In this document: positions 34,001-45,312 of the stretch, one piece after another
Layout of the letters: each line of letters begins with the position of its first letter
Position numbering within the stretch: position 1 is the first letter of the stretch
DNA from: Viola odorata
Taxonomy: Eukaryota > Streptophyta > Magnoliopsida > Malpighiales > Violaceae
Reading direction: 5' to 3'
Assembly (NCBI GenBank): GCA_963691705.1
Contig: OY829539.1
Coordinates: 47,094,327-47,158,326, forward strand
Length of the DNA: 64,000 nucleotides
Translations under genes and position numbers: made by a program
The notes under the pieces: generated by a model
What the model saw: only the letters and a program-made list of their open reading frames with translations
Database searches by the model: none
Told to the model about the DNA's origin: nothing

Positions 34001-35913
34001 CCTTGCCTTACCTCTCGAATATTCGAGATGTGCGTTCTTTTCTTGGTCATGTAGGATTTTATAGGAGGTTCATCAAGGACTTCTCCAAGATAGCCCAACC
34101 AATGTGCCAACTGTTACACAAGGATGTGGACTTCATATTTGATGAAAAATGCAAGACGGCATTCGAGACCTTGAAAGCCAAGCTCATTTCTGCTCCTATC
34201 ATTCGGGCCCCTGACTGGACTCTCCCCTTTGAGATCATGTGTGATGCTAGCAATCAGGCTTTGGGAGCTGTTCTAGGCCAGAAGAAAGACAAGGAGACGT
34301 ACGTCATCTACTATGCATCCAAGTTGCTAGATCCCGCGCAACAAAACTATACGACGACGGAAAAAGAGCTTTTGGCGATTGTCTATGCCCTCGACAAGTT
34401 TCGGCAGTACCTCTTGGGCACAAAAATGATTGTGTATTCTGACCACTCCGCCCTTCGATGCCTACTCAAGAAGACTGATGCAAAGCCTAGGCTCATCCGC
34501 TGGATCCTACTACTCCAAGAGTTCAACCTTGCTATCAAGGACAAGAAAGGGACCGAAAATTGTGTCGCTGACCACTTGAGTAGGCTCCCGAACCAAAAGG
34601 ATGACTCCCAAGTAGCCATTCGGGAGACTTTTCCAGATGAGCATTTGTACTTAGTTGACACCGCAAAGTTCCCATGGTTCACGGACATAGCAAATTTTTG
34701 TGCCACTGGCGTGCTTCCAGTCGAGGCCTCGAGCGCAGAACACAACCGGATCCGAAGGCAAGCCAATACCTATGTTTGGGACAACCCCTACTTATGGAAG
34801 CATTGTTCAGATCAGATTATTAGGCGCTGTGTCACCATGGACGAGGTCCCGTCAATTCTCAAGTTCTGCCACTCGACAACGGAAGGAGGGCATTTTGCTG
34901 CCAAGAAGACCGCGCTCATGGTCTTAGAAACCGGTCTTTATTGGCCGTCAATCTTCAAGGACAGTTATTTGTTTTGCGCTACATGCCCTCGGTGCCAAGC
35001 TATGGGAAACATCGGGGCAAGAAACCAAATACCCTTGACCAGCATCCTTGCGTGTGAAATTTTTGATATTTGGGGCATTGACTTCATGGGACCGTTCCCA
35101 AATTCATTCAGGAACACGTACATCCTGCTTGTAGTGGACTATGTTTCCAAATGGATTGAAGCCAAAGTCACCAAGACAGACGATTTGAGGGTAGTTTCTG
35201 ATTTCCTTAGAACCCACATCTTCAACCGATTCGGGACCCCGCGAGCTCTCATCAGCGATCGGGGGACCCATTTCTGCAATCGAACGGTCTCCTCATTACT
35301 TAACAAGTATGGAGTGACCCATCGAGTATCTACAGCCTACCACCCCCAAACCAATGGGCAAGCTGAGGTCTCGAATCGGGAGATTAAGGCTATTCTCGAA
35401 AAGACCGTAAATCAGTCAAGGAAAGATTGGAGTCTCAAACTGGGAGACGCGCTATTGGCCTACCGCACTGCATTCAAGACACCGATCGGTATGACACCGT
35501 ATCGGCTGGTCTATGGCAAGCCGTGTCACCTCCCGGTCGAAATTGAGCACAAGGATTTCTGGGCAATCAAAAAGGTCAACATGGATCTGAACTTGGCGGG
35601 CAAGGACCGCTGTTTGCAAATGCAAGAGCTCAAAGAGCTTCGAGGGGATGCCTATGAAAATTCAATGATTTACAAGGGCAAGACCAAGGCCCAGCATGAC
35701 AAGCACCTCGTAGTCAAGACCTTCACGGTTGGGCAAAAGGTTTTGCTATACAACTCAAGATTACAAATTTTTTCGGGGAAGCTCAAATCCAAGTGGACGG
35801 GACCATACAAAGTCACCGCGGTGTTTAATCATGGAGCTATTGAAATCTAGAATCTAGACAATGGGGAACCATTCAAGGTGAACGGTCATAGGCTGAAACC
35901 CTTCTATGAATGA
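31044..35913 (+). pseudogene. Athila Gag-Pol of element B, rest of frame, two nonsense codons
   Basis: The frame holds the rest of Gag with a zinc knuckle CQICQLLDHPTDAC (31417-31458); the protease with DLGAGIN (from 32436); reverse transcriptase with VCIDYRRLN, MPFGLCNAP and the catalytic FMDD (33796-33807); RNase H (FEIMCDASN...[12 protein letters not shown]); and integrase with a zinc-binding part and D, D, E supplied by [15 protein letters not shown] and NGQAEV (about 35075, 35255, 35365). Two TAG codons interrupt an otherwise open frame: 33742-33744, in the reverse transcriptase where a Gln is normal, and 35848-35850, near the C-terminus. The natural end is TGA at 35911-35913. Element B therefore cannot make full Pol. 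Confidence 0.9.
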
Positions 35914-36700
35914 AGGATTTAAGCCCTTGACTGCCGAAGAAGTAAGGGTCGAGGACCCCGCAATCAACCCCCCCGAATGAAGGAAAAACGTCTAGGCCTA
36001 GACGATAATCAAGACCAAGTGTGGGCACAACCCCCGAATTCCTAACCTTATCTCTTTAATTTTTATGTCTTTCAAATCTAAGTCTAGCATACTTTTTCTC
36101 TCTCCCGTGCACATTTCCTATTTTCCCTAGGTGGTCTTAATTAATTTTGTCCCTTCTTATTCTCCTTTTAAACCCCTTATCCCTTTCTTTTTTTTATTTT
36201 TATTTGAGTCAACCTTAGCTTTCAAATTCTTTATGCCAACTTTTTATGTTACCTAGGTGAATTTTAAATTAACTTTGTCTTCTTTCCTTTTCATTTAATT
36301 CCCTTGTCTCCCCTCCTTTTCATTGAATGCCCTTGTTCCCTTCTTTATTGATCCCCATTTAATCCCTTTTGTTTTATTCCCCTCTCCTATTTTCAAAATC
36401 CATAAAGCTGATTGCCTTTTCACGTTTCCCGTGCAGGTACAGGCGCGTGCTGTCCTTGGGACTGCGCGTCCTCTCCCAGCGTGCCACGTGGCGAACGACT
36501 ACCGAGGAAATCAGATTTCCTTTATCCTCCTCACCTCTTCGAATCCCCATTAACCCCACTTCCCCACGTCCGTTACCTAACCAAAAACCCTCACCACTCA
36601 CCCAAAACTCTCTCTCCTATCCACTTCCATCAAATCAGATACATATTTTCTTTTCTTTTCACAAAAATTAATTCAAACTCAAACTCCTTCTTCCCTCACC
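35914..36700 (+). other. Element B, spacer between pol and the extra gene
   Basis: A T/C-rich, C-poor-in-G stretch with no gene. It may carry the promoter or a splice acceptor for the gene at 36701, but no TATA box was convincing. Confidence 0.5.
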
Positions 36701-38823
36701 ATGGCCAAAACTAACCTAAACCTAAACAAACCTACCACTTTTCACTCCTCCACTCCTCAATCCACAACATCTCAGCCGCTGCACACCACCACCGGCCAAG
36801 CACCACCACGCCATACGCCCGTTAACCTTCCATCTCCCCCTCCATCACCTACAACCTCTGCCCTTTTCGGGTCAGCCTCGTCAGAAGCCACCATCGACCT
36901 GGACGAAATCATTTTCACCACCTCCCTTCCCAAAATGACTAGATATGGCAAGGTGACCCGCATTCCTCCAACCACCGCCACAGGAAGTAAGAAAAAGAAG
37001 ACCCCTAAGCCTCCGGCGGGGCAGAAAGAAGAGGAGCAACCCCCAAAAGTACCCATCAACGATATTCCCTTGGAGGTCGAGCCGCTTGCTCTTGGCTGGC
37101 CGGAGGCTGAGGAAGGAGGAGCGACCGGTAGCGAGACCAGCTCCAGCCTTCGGGAAGCTAGGAGGGTAGAAAAGGAGAACGAGGAAGCGTTCCCTTGGGA
37201 CTCGGAGGACCGATCTGAAGACGAAGATGGCACGGAGGAGGTTGAGATTGACGAGGAGAAGGAAGAAGAGAATGAAGAGGAGAAAGAAGAGAATGAAGAG
37301 GGGAAAGAGAATCCAGCCGCTCGAGGTCCCAAGCAATTCGCTCAAGGGCGCGAAGAACCAAGGGTCGAAAGCGAGGACGAAGTTGAGGAAGTTGCACCAC
37401 CAGCACGATCCAGCCCTAGCCCCAAGAAGAAGAAGGGCAAGGCCAAGGCCAAATCAGCCTCTAAAACGCCGGCCAGAGCGGCGAAGAGCGCTCCCAAAGC
37501 CCCGGCCTCTAAGACCCCAGCCACCAAGAAAAGAAAGCTCCCGGCTACACCCAAGGGCAAGGAAGCAGCCAAAGAGACCCCCAGGAAGGCTCAGCAGATT
37601 GAGGAGGAGGAAGCATTCGAGACCCCATCGCCTGCTTCGGGATCCCGACCCAACTACCTGGTAACAGCTGACCTCGATACTTTTAATGAGTTATTTATCT
37701 TTCATGATAAACCATCTATAGATAAGGTCAATTTGCTGAACAACAAGGGGGTAGCCCCGTGTGCTAGGTTAGACATGGATCTTTATGATAAGCTGGGTGT
37801 TGGGTCCCGAATCTGGGAATTGGTTAGGGGGATAGGTTGGGAAAGTTTATTTTTTATGGATCAACCCACGTATTTGGAACTCAGCCTCGAGTTCTTTGCT
37901 AGCTTTTGGTATAAGCCAGAACTGTTCAAGCCCAAGGGTGGGGTAGGTCCCTATCTCTCTGCCAAAGGGTGCGTCAACTTTAGAATGGCTAGCAAATGGC
38001 ACCCCATGTCCCTCAACGATTTTAATGTCTACCTTGACTTTGTCCGTCGTGAGGAAGTTCAAGGGGCTGAGTATCAGAATGCCTTGACCACGGTTCCGGC
38101 TGAGTTCAACAACAATAAGGCCCTTCGGGAGCTCACAGGGAACCCCAACGCCAAGTTCGATTCTCGCAACACCAAAACCCACGGTATTCAAGACCCTGCA
38201 CTCCAGATTTTGCAACGCTTCCTGTCCCTTGCCCTCGCGGGTAAATTCGGGACCTCAGGCCAGCTTGCTCAATCCGAGCTATTCTTCCTCTAGGCCATGT
38301 ATCACAAGAAGCGGGTCAACCTTGGTTATTGGATCGCCACCTCCGCCCACAACGTCACTAATGCTCCCAGGGTCGATCTCCTGTCCTCGGATCTATCATC
38401 ACCAGCTTGGCCTCGCACCTTTACTCGTGGAAGCCCCAAGAGCTAAAACTGCACCAACACCTGAATTCCTTCAAGCTCCTCAGTCTCAAGACCTTAGACA
38501 CGATGGGGTTCCTTTGTGTTACTGATGGTATTTTGAGCTTTCATGCAGATAACAAAGGGAAGATCGAGGGCAAGTTCGAGTATCCGGATCTATCGAAACC
38601 CCGAGACAAGTCTGGCGCTCCCGAGCCTCCCTTTGCCAAAACAACCACTTCAGCTGCCCCGGAACAGCCTGCCGATCCTCGGGACCCCGAAGAAGTACCG
38701 GCTGCCGAAACCACCAACAGGCTGTTGCGTCTCCTCCTGGACACCAATCGCGCCATCTTAAAGGAAATTCAAGCTCTCGCCCTTGAAGCCAACACTGGCG
38801 CAATGAACCCCCCTCCTCCCTGA
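36701..38823 (+). pseudogene. Extra gene after pol of Athila B ('env position'), broken
   Basis: ATG 36701 opens a frame of 530 codons. It has a Ser/Thr/Pro-rich start, an acidic Glu run (about residues 171-203), a Lys/Ala/Pro-rich tail-like segment with KKKKGKAKAK and TPATKKRKLPATP (about 239-297), and then a folded domain (NYLVTADLDTFNELF, GIGWESLFFMDQPTYLELSLEFFASFWYK). No transmembrane segment or signal peptide was seen, so an envelope role is not supported. The last domain resembles plant transposon proteins of the Athila-ORF/Transposase_32 kind; this is a guess from pattern. A TAG (38291-38293) replaces a Trp present in E, and one base is missing in the C run near 38366. The C-terminal part continues in another frame to 38823. 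Confidence 0.75.
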
Positions 38824-39384
38824 TCCCGAACAATTTCACCCCCTTTGCCCCTGCGTGGGCTGCTTGTCTATCTCATGTTGAACAATTTCCATTTATGCTT
38901 TAGTTTGAACTGCTTTCCTTTTGTCTCCTTCCCGCATTGAGGACAATGCGAAGCCTAAGTGTGGGGAGGAGTTTGAACTATTAGTATATTTCGTTTTATG
39001 CATGTTTTATTCCCTAGTTTATTTTTCCTAAGTTTATGCATAAATCTTCTTGTTTTTTAAAAAAATTTCTAATTTTTTTTATTTTGCTGCCTAGATTTTG
39101 AAAAACCCCCAATGATGGACACACACTTGACTTGTGCACATAGAATAAAAATGTTGTCTGTAGTCAAGGTCCCGAATGATTCATTCTTTGCCTGTTATGC
39201 CTTATATCTGCTTCAAGACCTAGACACCAGTAGTCACGAATTAAACACCTTGTGAGCAATTGAGCCTTCATGCCTATATTTATTGCTTGAGTGAATGCAT
39301 GACTAGGTACTGGCTGGGTTTGCATGATATCCATGGGTATAGATACATTTAGACATAGGAAAACAACAAAAAGATTAAGTCTTT
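38824..39384 (+). other. Element B, 3' untranslated part before the D insertion
   Basis: Includes CATTGAGGACAATGCGAAGC and AAGTGTGGGG motifs seen near Athila 3' regions. No gene. Ends with the TSD GTCTT (39380-39384) of element D. Confidence 0.65.
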
Positions 39385-39911
39385 GATAAGATCCGAGATC
39401 TCTTCTGGTCGGAAACGGCTGCTGCAGCTAGTCGGATGGGAAGCGATCGGCGTCGGAGGTACCTGCAAAGCGCCGGAGGGGGACTCCGGCGTAGACACTC
39501 TGATGCTTAAGTCAGTTCGAGTTTTCAGAATGGTAGAGGTTCTCCAAGATGATCTCCATCTTACCTTCTGTTTGGAATTCGTGGGGGTATTTATAGGCTT
39601 AAGATGGCGATACCTTACAGCGATAGGGGTAGGCAACGTTTGTAACCATCGCTTCGGGCGATATCAGTTCCGTCATTGGGGCGATAATCATGTAGGGTCT
39701 ATCGGGAGCGATATCCTCCTTGGTCCCCTAGGATGGGATGACGCCGTGTGCATAAAGGTGCGTGAGATCCCCCCCCGCTGAAGTCGACCATCCTAGGAAA
39801 TTTCTGCTGGCCCAGGCGATAGGTTGGCATTTCAGGGAAGCGTATAGAAACTTGTCCGGGATTGATGCCGTGGCCCCAATGTTGCCGTCAGGAGCATTCC
39901 AATTGTTATCA
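39385..39911 (-). repeat. 3' LTR of element D
   Basis: 527 bp. Differs from the 5' LTR at about seven transitions and by a shorter C run (39770 region). Confidence 0.92.
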
Positions 39912-40617
39912 TAAGCCCAACTGAAAACTAGCCCGAGTGTTCACCAAGGGCTATCCACGTCTGATATCTTAGAATAGGGATCTGCTCGGTCATGAGGCGA
40001 TATTAATCTTCTTGGCCTCTCGATAGGGCTTATGAAGTCTCCACTTCGTTTAAGTCATAGAAGGACCGTTGTTGGGTTACGTGCGGCGTCATTACGGATA
40101 TTCAACCAGGCCGTGCCCTAGGCTGGCATATATTCGGGGCTATCGTCCTTTCGAGTGTACTGCAAAGACACAGAGGAGATAGATACTTATACAGAGGTTA
40201 GCAAACCTTATACTTACAGAGGTCTGAGGTCACACGAGCCCCGATTTATTCTTTACGCCCGATAGAGTAGCGGTATCATCGCGGCTTTACGCCATCAGCT
40301 ACCTTATGGTTATCGCGGCTTCATACCACCAGACGCCTGTGATGCCAACGCGGTTTTACGCATCTAGGGCCACCGGTGACATCAACGCGGCCTTATACTG
40401 TGGATACCGGTAACCTTATGGTTTTAGCGTCAGGGCTACCAGTGACATCGTGTCTTTCGGCGTTTTTTCAGACTCTGCCTTGTACTCCTTCCAGTATCTA
40501 TATCGCGACCGTTACCCCTTTCTTCCGTTCCAGGCTTATCAGTCCTTGAGGATATCGGGACGACTCGTCTTTTGAGGACCTCAATTTCTTTTTCCAAGGC
40601 CTCCCTTCAGTGGAGCC
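39912..40617. other. Element D, polypurine tract side and upstream region of unit i
   Basis: Minus strand GTTTTCAGTTGGGCTTA (39928-39912) directly precedes the 3' LTR and should be the polypurine tract, though it is pyrimidine-interrupted. The rest is the upstream region of the plus-strand unit i. No gene seen. Confidence 0.6.
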
Positions 40618-40624
40618 TATAAAT
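40618..40624 (+). promoter_or_regulatory. TATA box of antisense unit i
   Basis: TATAAAT in GAGCCTATAAATCGGAG, 56 nt before the ATG at 40674, a normal plant spacing. Confidence 0.65.
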
Positions 40625-40673
40625 CGGAGAACTTTCTCTATCCACGTTCTCCTCATCTCTATCAGTCAGCATC

Positions 40674-41051
40674 ATGGATCATTTGACCAAGAATTTTCTT
40701 CTCTCCAAGGGTCATTCACTCAGGAACCTCAACGACGGTGACGTCGGTTTCCTGGAGAACATGCTGGTCAAGACTTCTGAGGATATTCTGGAGCTGCAGG
40801 GGATGCTGACTCCGCTCTATTCCCGGCTGGGAGCCATCTCTTTGGAGGACTTCAGTCCTTTGGAGAGTGTTTCAAAGCTGTCTGCCTCCATCTCTCGGAT
40901 TCAAGTGGTGATCGCTATGCTGCAGCAGCGTAAGGACATGTTGGGGTGCTGCCTGAAGGGGATGAGGGCCACTTCCCATGATCTTGTCCTGGTCATGGAT
41001 TCCTTGAGGGACCTTCCTGAGGTGCCCGAGGATGCTGGTTCTGACGCCTGA
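40674..41051 (+). CDS. Antisense unit i of element D, 125-residue protein
   Basis: An intact small gene with its own TATA box and an AATAAA (41124-41129) about 70 nt after the stop. The product starts MDHLTKNFLLSKGHS and is Leu-rich with heptad-like spacing (about residues 30-110), so a helical or coiled-coil fold is likely. It has an acidic end (PEVPEDAGSDA). No family was recognised. It is antisense to the gag-pol transcript of D. Whether A has a counterpart cannot be seen, as that part of A is beyond the window. Confidence 0.6.
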   Translation: MDHLTKNFLLSKGHSLRNLNDGDVGFLENMLVKTSEDILELQGMLTPLYSRLGAISLEDFSPLESVSKLSASISRIQVVIAMLQQRKDMLGCCLKGMRATSHDLVLVMDSLRDLPEVPEDAGSDA

Positions 41052-41525
41052 TAACGGTGGCTCCCTTTGGGCCTTTTTCTTTTCCTCTTGCCTTGTAAAT
41101 GTATCTTTCGGCCGGTAGGCCATAATAAATAAATCGCTTCAATCATTCCGCCTTGTAACTGTTCTTCTTCTTTACTGCACTCTTTGTCATTTTCCAAGGA
41201 ATATTCTTAGCCCAACTGAAAACAGTCTTGCCATTGGGCAGTTTTTCTGTTGATCGTTCTGCCTTAACTCCGCGCCGTCCTCATTATAACAACTGATCGG
41301 CAGATATTAGCATTATTCTTGATTTGCGCGAGATTTCAACAGGCATGACTGCAAATCTACATTTGCACTTCAGACTGTACACGTGCCAATCTTCAAGAGT
41401 CGGGTTGGAGGATCAAAGAGTCTCTTTTCTTCTTTTCCCGGCTATTTAATGAGGCTTTTCCTCCTTCATTCTTATCCATTTCTTTCTCCTTCATTTTTCT
41501 TCGTTATCGATCCTCTGCGAGTCTC
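41052..41525 (+). other. Spacer between units i and ii, with TATA box
   Basis: Contains the polyadenylation signal of unit i, a second copy of AGCCCAACTGAAAAC (41213-41227, compare 39914-39928), and TATTTAA (41443-41449) about 80 nt before the ATG of unit ii. Confidence 0.55.
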
Positions 41526-41984
41526 ATGGATGATTCTTATTTGCTAGGTACGGCTTCGGGGAATTCACCGCCAACTCCTCCGACTACCCCTGACACAGAT
41601 AATCCTCCCCCATCGCCTCCTTGGAGGCCGGTTGTCCGCCGGTGAGGTCGCAAGAGATGGAGGAAGGAAGTTGAACAACGAAGGAAGGAGGCTGCCAAGG
41701 CCTCTAAGTCATTTTTCGACTCTCTGGCTTCTCTGGCTAGGGAGGAGAAAAAATCGTTTCCTCCTTTGAGTGATTCGCCTCCGTGGGTTCCTTCTGCTGG
41801 TTCAGCCGTTGAGGCAGTATCGCCAAGCGTTAAGGAGAAAACAACCGGGTCGACTACTGCTGCTAGAAAGAGGGTCGGTGAGTCTTCTCCCCCTGCTGTT
41901 GTGGATTCACCATTCTGGGGTGGCGATGACGAAGAGGACGTAGTCTATTGCTATGGCATTACTTGGTCCGATGGTGAAGAGTAG
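41526..41984 (+). pseudogene. Antisense unit ii of element D, one internal stop
   Basis: ATG 41526 opens a frame of 152 residues broken once by TGA at 41643-41645 (codon 40), most simply a CGA to TGA change. The order is a Pro/Thr-rich start (PPTPPTTPDTDNPPPSPPW), a basic helix-like part (RWRKEVEQRRKEAAKASK) and an acidic end (DDEEDVVYCYGITWSDGEE). No family was recognised. Tight packing with the other units suggests a shared origin or use. Confidence 0.5.
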
Positions 41985-42254
41985 GGCCTAACCCTTCTTT
42001 TTGTAGATGCCGTATGGCCTTCCTCATAATAATGAATGATGGTTTTACTTCCTTTTCGCTTCTCATCGCTTACTTATTGTTTCTTTCTGAGCGTTCCGGG
42101 TGATCGCGGAAGCTTCCCTTTCGCTACGGGTAACTGCCTTCAACTTCTAATCGGTAACTGTCTTCTTTCAGAAGGCACAAAATGACTATCCACGCGTCTT
42201 TTTCTGTTCTGTACGTGTTTCATTTTTACAGGCTGTCTCTTCTTTAGGCTTTCC

Positions 42255-42263
42255 TTTATAAGG
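42255..42263 (+). promoter_or_regulatory. TATA box of antisense unit iii
   Basis: TTTATAAGG in CTTTCCTTTATAAGGAAATC, followed by a CT-rich stretch. Confidence 0.5.
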
Positions 42264-42307
42264 AAATCATCTCTCTCTTTTACTGCTTTTGCTAATATTT
42301 TGAGTTT

Positions 42308-44694
42308 TTGCACATTTTCTCTCTCTTCTGCACTTCTTTTCTTCGAGAGGTTTTACCGCGACCGCTCACTGGTGCCGGCGACCGGCTCACTGGCTTTTTG
42401 CTCCAGGTATTTACTCCTTCTACCGCCGTAGATTTACTTTCCCTGTTCCTTACGTCTTCAACTGCTGAAAACCCCATAGATCCCGAAGCTAGGAGAACTC
42501 GCAGCATATTCAATTGTAATGAGGTTTTGAGGGTTGAATTAGAGGAGAGTGGTATTACTTTTCCCTCGGGCTATCGCCCTTTTGTCTCTTTGAAGGACAC
42601 TCGGCTGCCTGACGCCATGTGGGGAACATTCCGGTTAGTTTATTTCAAGATGTTTACTTACGGATTCCGTTTCCCACTCCATACTTCTCTGTTGAAACTG
42701 CTAGATCATTATGACCTTAATCCCGTCCAGATTACTCCACCCTCTTGGTGTGGTATTTACGCTTTCCTTCGTTCGTGCGAGATGAAGCGTATATTTGCTC
42801 CATCGCTTGATCTATTCCGCACGTTCTTTGTCTTGAGTTGTCGCGACTGCCTGGTAGATATTACCCCCAGATGGGATGATGTCATTGTGCAACTGTTCTG
42901 GCGGAACTTTCAAGGTTTTGAGGAACACGTAGATGACTGGAAGTCTGGCTTTTTCACCCTTCGTTTGCCGTCACGACTCTGGCGCGGGGGTTTCAATCGA
43001 AAAATCAATAGTGGCGTTTGGAAAAGACCGGACGCGCTGTCAAGCCAGGATGTTTCCAACGTTAGCGCCTTGTTAGAAATAGAAGGGTCTTTCCGTATTC
43101 GGGAGTTTGCTCGGTTCAGGCCCTTGTCAGAGTGCGTTGTGGGTGAGTTCCCTTTTTCTTCTTTATCGCTTCAATCTTCTTAATTTGCTAATATGTTTTG
43201 TTGGCAGGTAACGCTGAGAGTAGTTCTTCTGGGGGAAGTGACGCCCCTTTGAACGTAACACCTCTCCAGTCGCTGCCTCCTTCTCCTTCGCCTGAAAATT
43301 CCCGCCGCCCACCCATTCCGCCTGGAAGGGAAGGGACTAAAACCGTCACAACTCGCAGAGCCTCTACTCGACCTTCTCGTTTCCTTGAAAATTGGCTTCC
43401 GTCCCGCGGCAAGAGGGTAGCTCAAGGCGATCCTGTGTTTGAGAAAATCGACAGCGATAGCGAGAGCATGGACACTGGTCCTGAATTACGTCATGCTACT
43501 ATTGCCCAAAGGATGAAACTTAGGTCGAGGAGGAATGATGACACGACGGAATCGGCTGAGGACGATAACGAAGAAATTGCAGAAGAGACGGAGCGTCTCG
43601 TAAAGAAGGTTCGCACAGAGAAAACTAACCCCCCAGTTCCCCCTTTGAAGGGAGTTAACGCGGTCCCCCCCGAGAATATTAACGCTTCTCATGCCGCGAG
43701 TACTTCGCAAGTGGTGAAAAATATCAAAGCTATCAGGGTGCCTTCCGCCGTTTGTATCGAAAACAATGAGACCTCGGCAGCCGCGACCTCACCTTTGTCG
43801 TCGGGCCATCCTGCTTCCCCGATAGGTTCTTTTGTCCCAGAGGCAACCCTACCGGTTTCGAATTTAAGCGTTCCTCCTGAATTTCTCCCACGGAAGCCTC
43901 ATCTTTTGTTTCTGTCTTCAATTTCGGGCGTTGGTGATTGCGCAAAAAGTTGTTCCCCTCCTTATATCGCCAACCTTTCTCCTCAGAGGTCCCAGAGCCC
44001 CACTGGATATCAGCTGGATTTGTCCTCTTTCGGCACTGACGGGCTTCGTGCCTTAGGAATATCGGATCCGTTATCGCGAGAAGAGCCCGTGGGTCCCATA
44101 GTGGGACAGATGTTTACTTCTTCCAAGGACAGGGAAGAGTTTTTACAGCATGCTCCCGAGACACGACAGTCACACCTCATGAACGACATGCTGGCTAGCT
44201 TTCGGAAATTTCATTATTTTCTTGAAGACCAGCGTAACAAAACTCGACCCTCTTCGGATTTGCAGGAACAATTAGACGCGGCCTTGGCGAAGGCGAAGGA
44301 GCTATCACAGTTGCAAGAACGAACTCGGGCGAAGTTGGAGGATTGTCGCGCTGAACTTTCTCGGGAGAAGTCGAAGGGGAAAGCGAGAGCAGAGCTAATG
44401 GAGGCGGAACTGGTGGTGGCTGATAAAAAGAACGTCTTCCTCCGTGAAGAGTTGTCATCTCGTGATGCCGATTTGGCCAAAGTTCCTTCGAGGATAGCCT
44501 GGTGGAAGAATAAGACCATCGAGGTTTGTATCGCAGGATTTATGGATCTCCATATCCGAGGCGCCGTCGATTCATCCATGCTGGCCGATTATGCTTCCCA
44601 AAAAATTAAAGATCTTAGTGAAGGCGAAAGGGGTTTTCCTTCTTCTGGGGAAAAACAAGGGAATGATGACGGTGAGGCATGCGATGACTCTTAA
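42308..44694 (+). CDS. Antisense unit iii of element D, two exons, transposon-type domain and coiled coil
   Basis: The first open exon runs to 43142. A 65-nt intron follows (43143-43207, donor GTGAGT, acceptor TTGGCAG), and exon 2 runs 43208-44694. Splicing rebuilds a Gly codon and keeps the frame. The first exon holds a domain like the Pfam 'putative gypsy type transposon' family (MFTYGFRFPLHTSL, NPVQITPPSWCGIYAF, ITPRWDD). Exon 2 starts Ser/Pro-rich, then has IDSDSESMDT, acidic and basic patches, and a long coiled coil (about 44250-44480). The start is uncertain: no ATG lies upstream in frame, a possible 5' intron is 42407-42479, and the first in-frame ATG is 42617. If the start has been lost, the gene is recently disabled. 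Function unknown. Confidence 0.65.
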
Positions 44695-45312
44695 TTGATC
44701 CATTGAAGAACATTGCTATTTGTTTTCCATGTCTTGTAATAACGTCCTATCTCGCGGCGATATCGGTACCTTGCTCTTCGGGCGATATCTTATTTTATTT
44801 GCTCTCTTGTACTGTCTTGAGAACTGTTCTTTTATTCAACGCCGATTTGCATCATTTCCTTTCTTGTGATATCGCTTTTGCTTTTTATCAAAAAGTCACA
44901 TCTACTTTTCAGAGCATTTAATGCTCGCGACCCTTCCGTCGGTGCGCGGGAAAAGTCATGATGGTGCAGACACACGTGTTCGTTTCTTCTGCCGCTTCAC
45001 CTTAGCGTGTTTAGAAATTTTAACAAGATCGAAGCGTTTGCCGCGCTTCTTCTAGAGTCGTACTCATTGCTTGAGTCTTATCCCTCATGCCGCTTCGACA
45101 CAACGACTGCACCATCCGTCGTTTCCTTTTAATTACTAGGGTTATAAACCCTCTTTATTTCTTCCCTTTTCTTTTTCACTCCACTTTTTCATATTATCTC
45201 TCGGCCGTCTTGTCCTTCTCACCTCCATTCAAGGCTTTCAAAGTTCTTTCCTTTCAAAGGTATTTCCCTTCCTTTCCCTCGTCTTCTTCATTTCTATTTC
45301 CTTAGTCCTGTC
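44695..45312 (+). other. Spacer between units iii and iv, with the unit iv TATA box
   Basis: TATAAA at 45143-45148 in AGGGTTATAAACCC is 170 nt before the ATG of unit iv, as in A. The upstream stretch shares GCATTTAATGCTC with the A spacer. The rest is a T/C-rich leader. Confidence 0.65.

Noticed and set aside
37227..37664. Arg/Pro-rich frames overlapping the Athila extra gene
   Set aside because: They are shadow frames of the Lys/Glu/Ala-rich coding sequence at 36701-38293.
36701..38293. Retroviral-type envelope gene in element B
   Set aside because: It has the env position but no signal peptide, no membrane segment and no processing site. The composition points to a nuclear protein.
45261..45305. 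Possible 5' UTR intron of antisense unit iv (GTATTT...CTTAG)
   Set aside because: At 45 nt it is shorter than plant introns that splice efficiently, and the frame does not need it.
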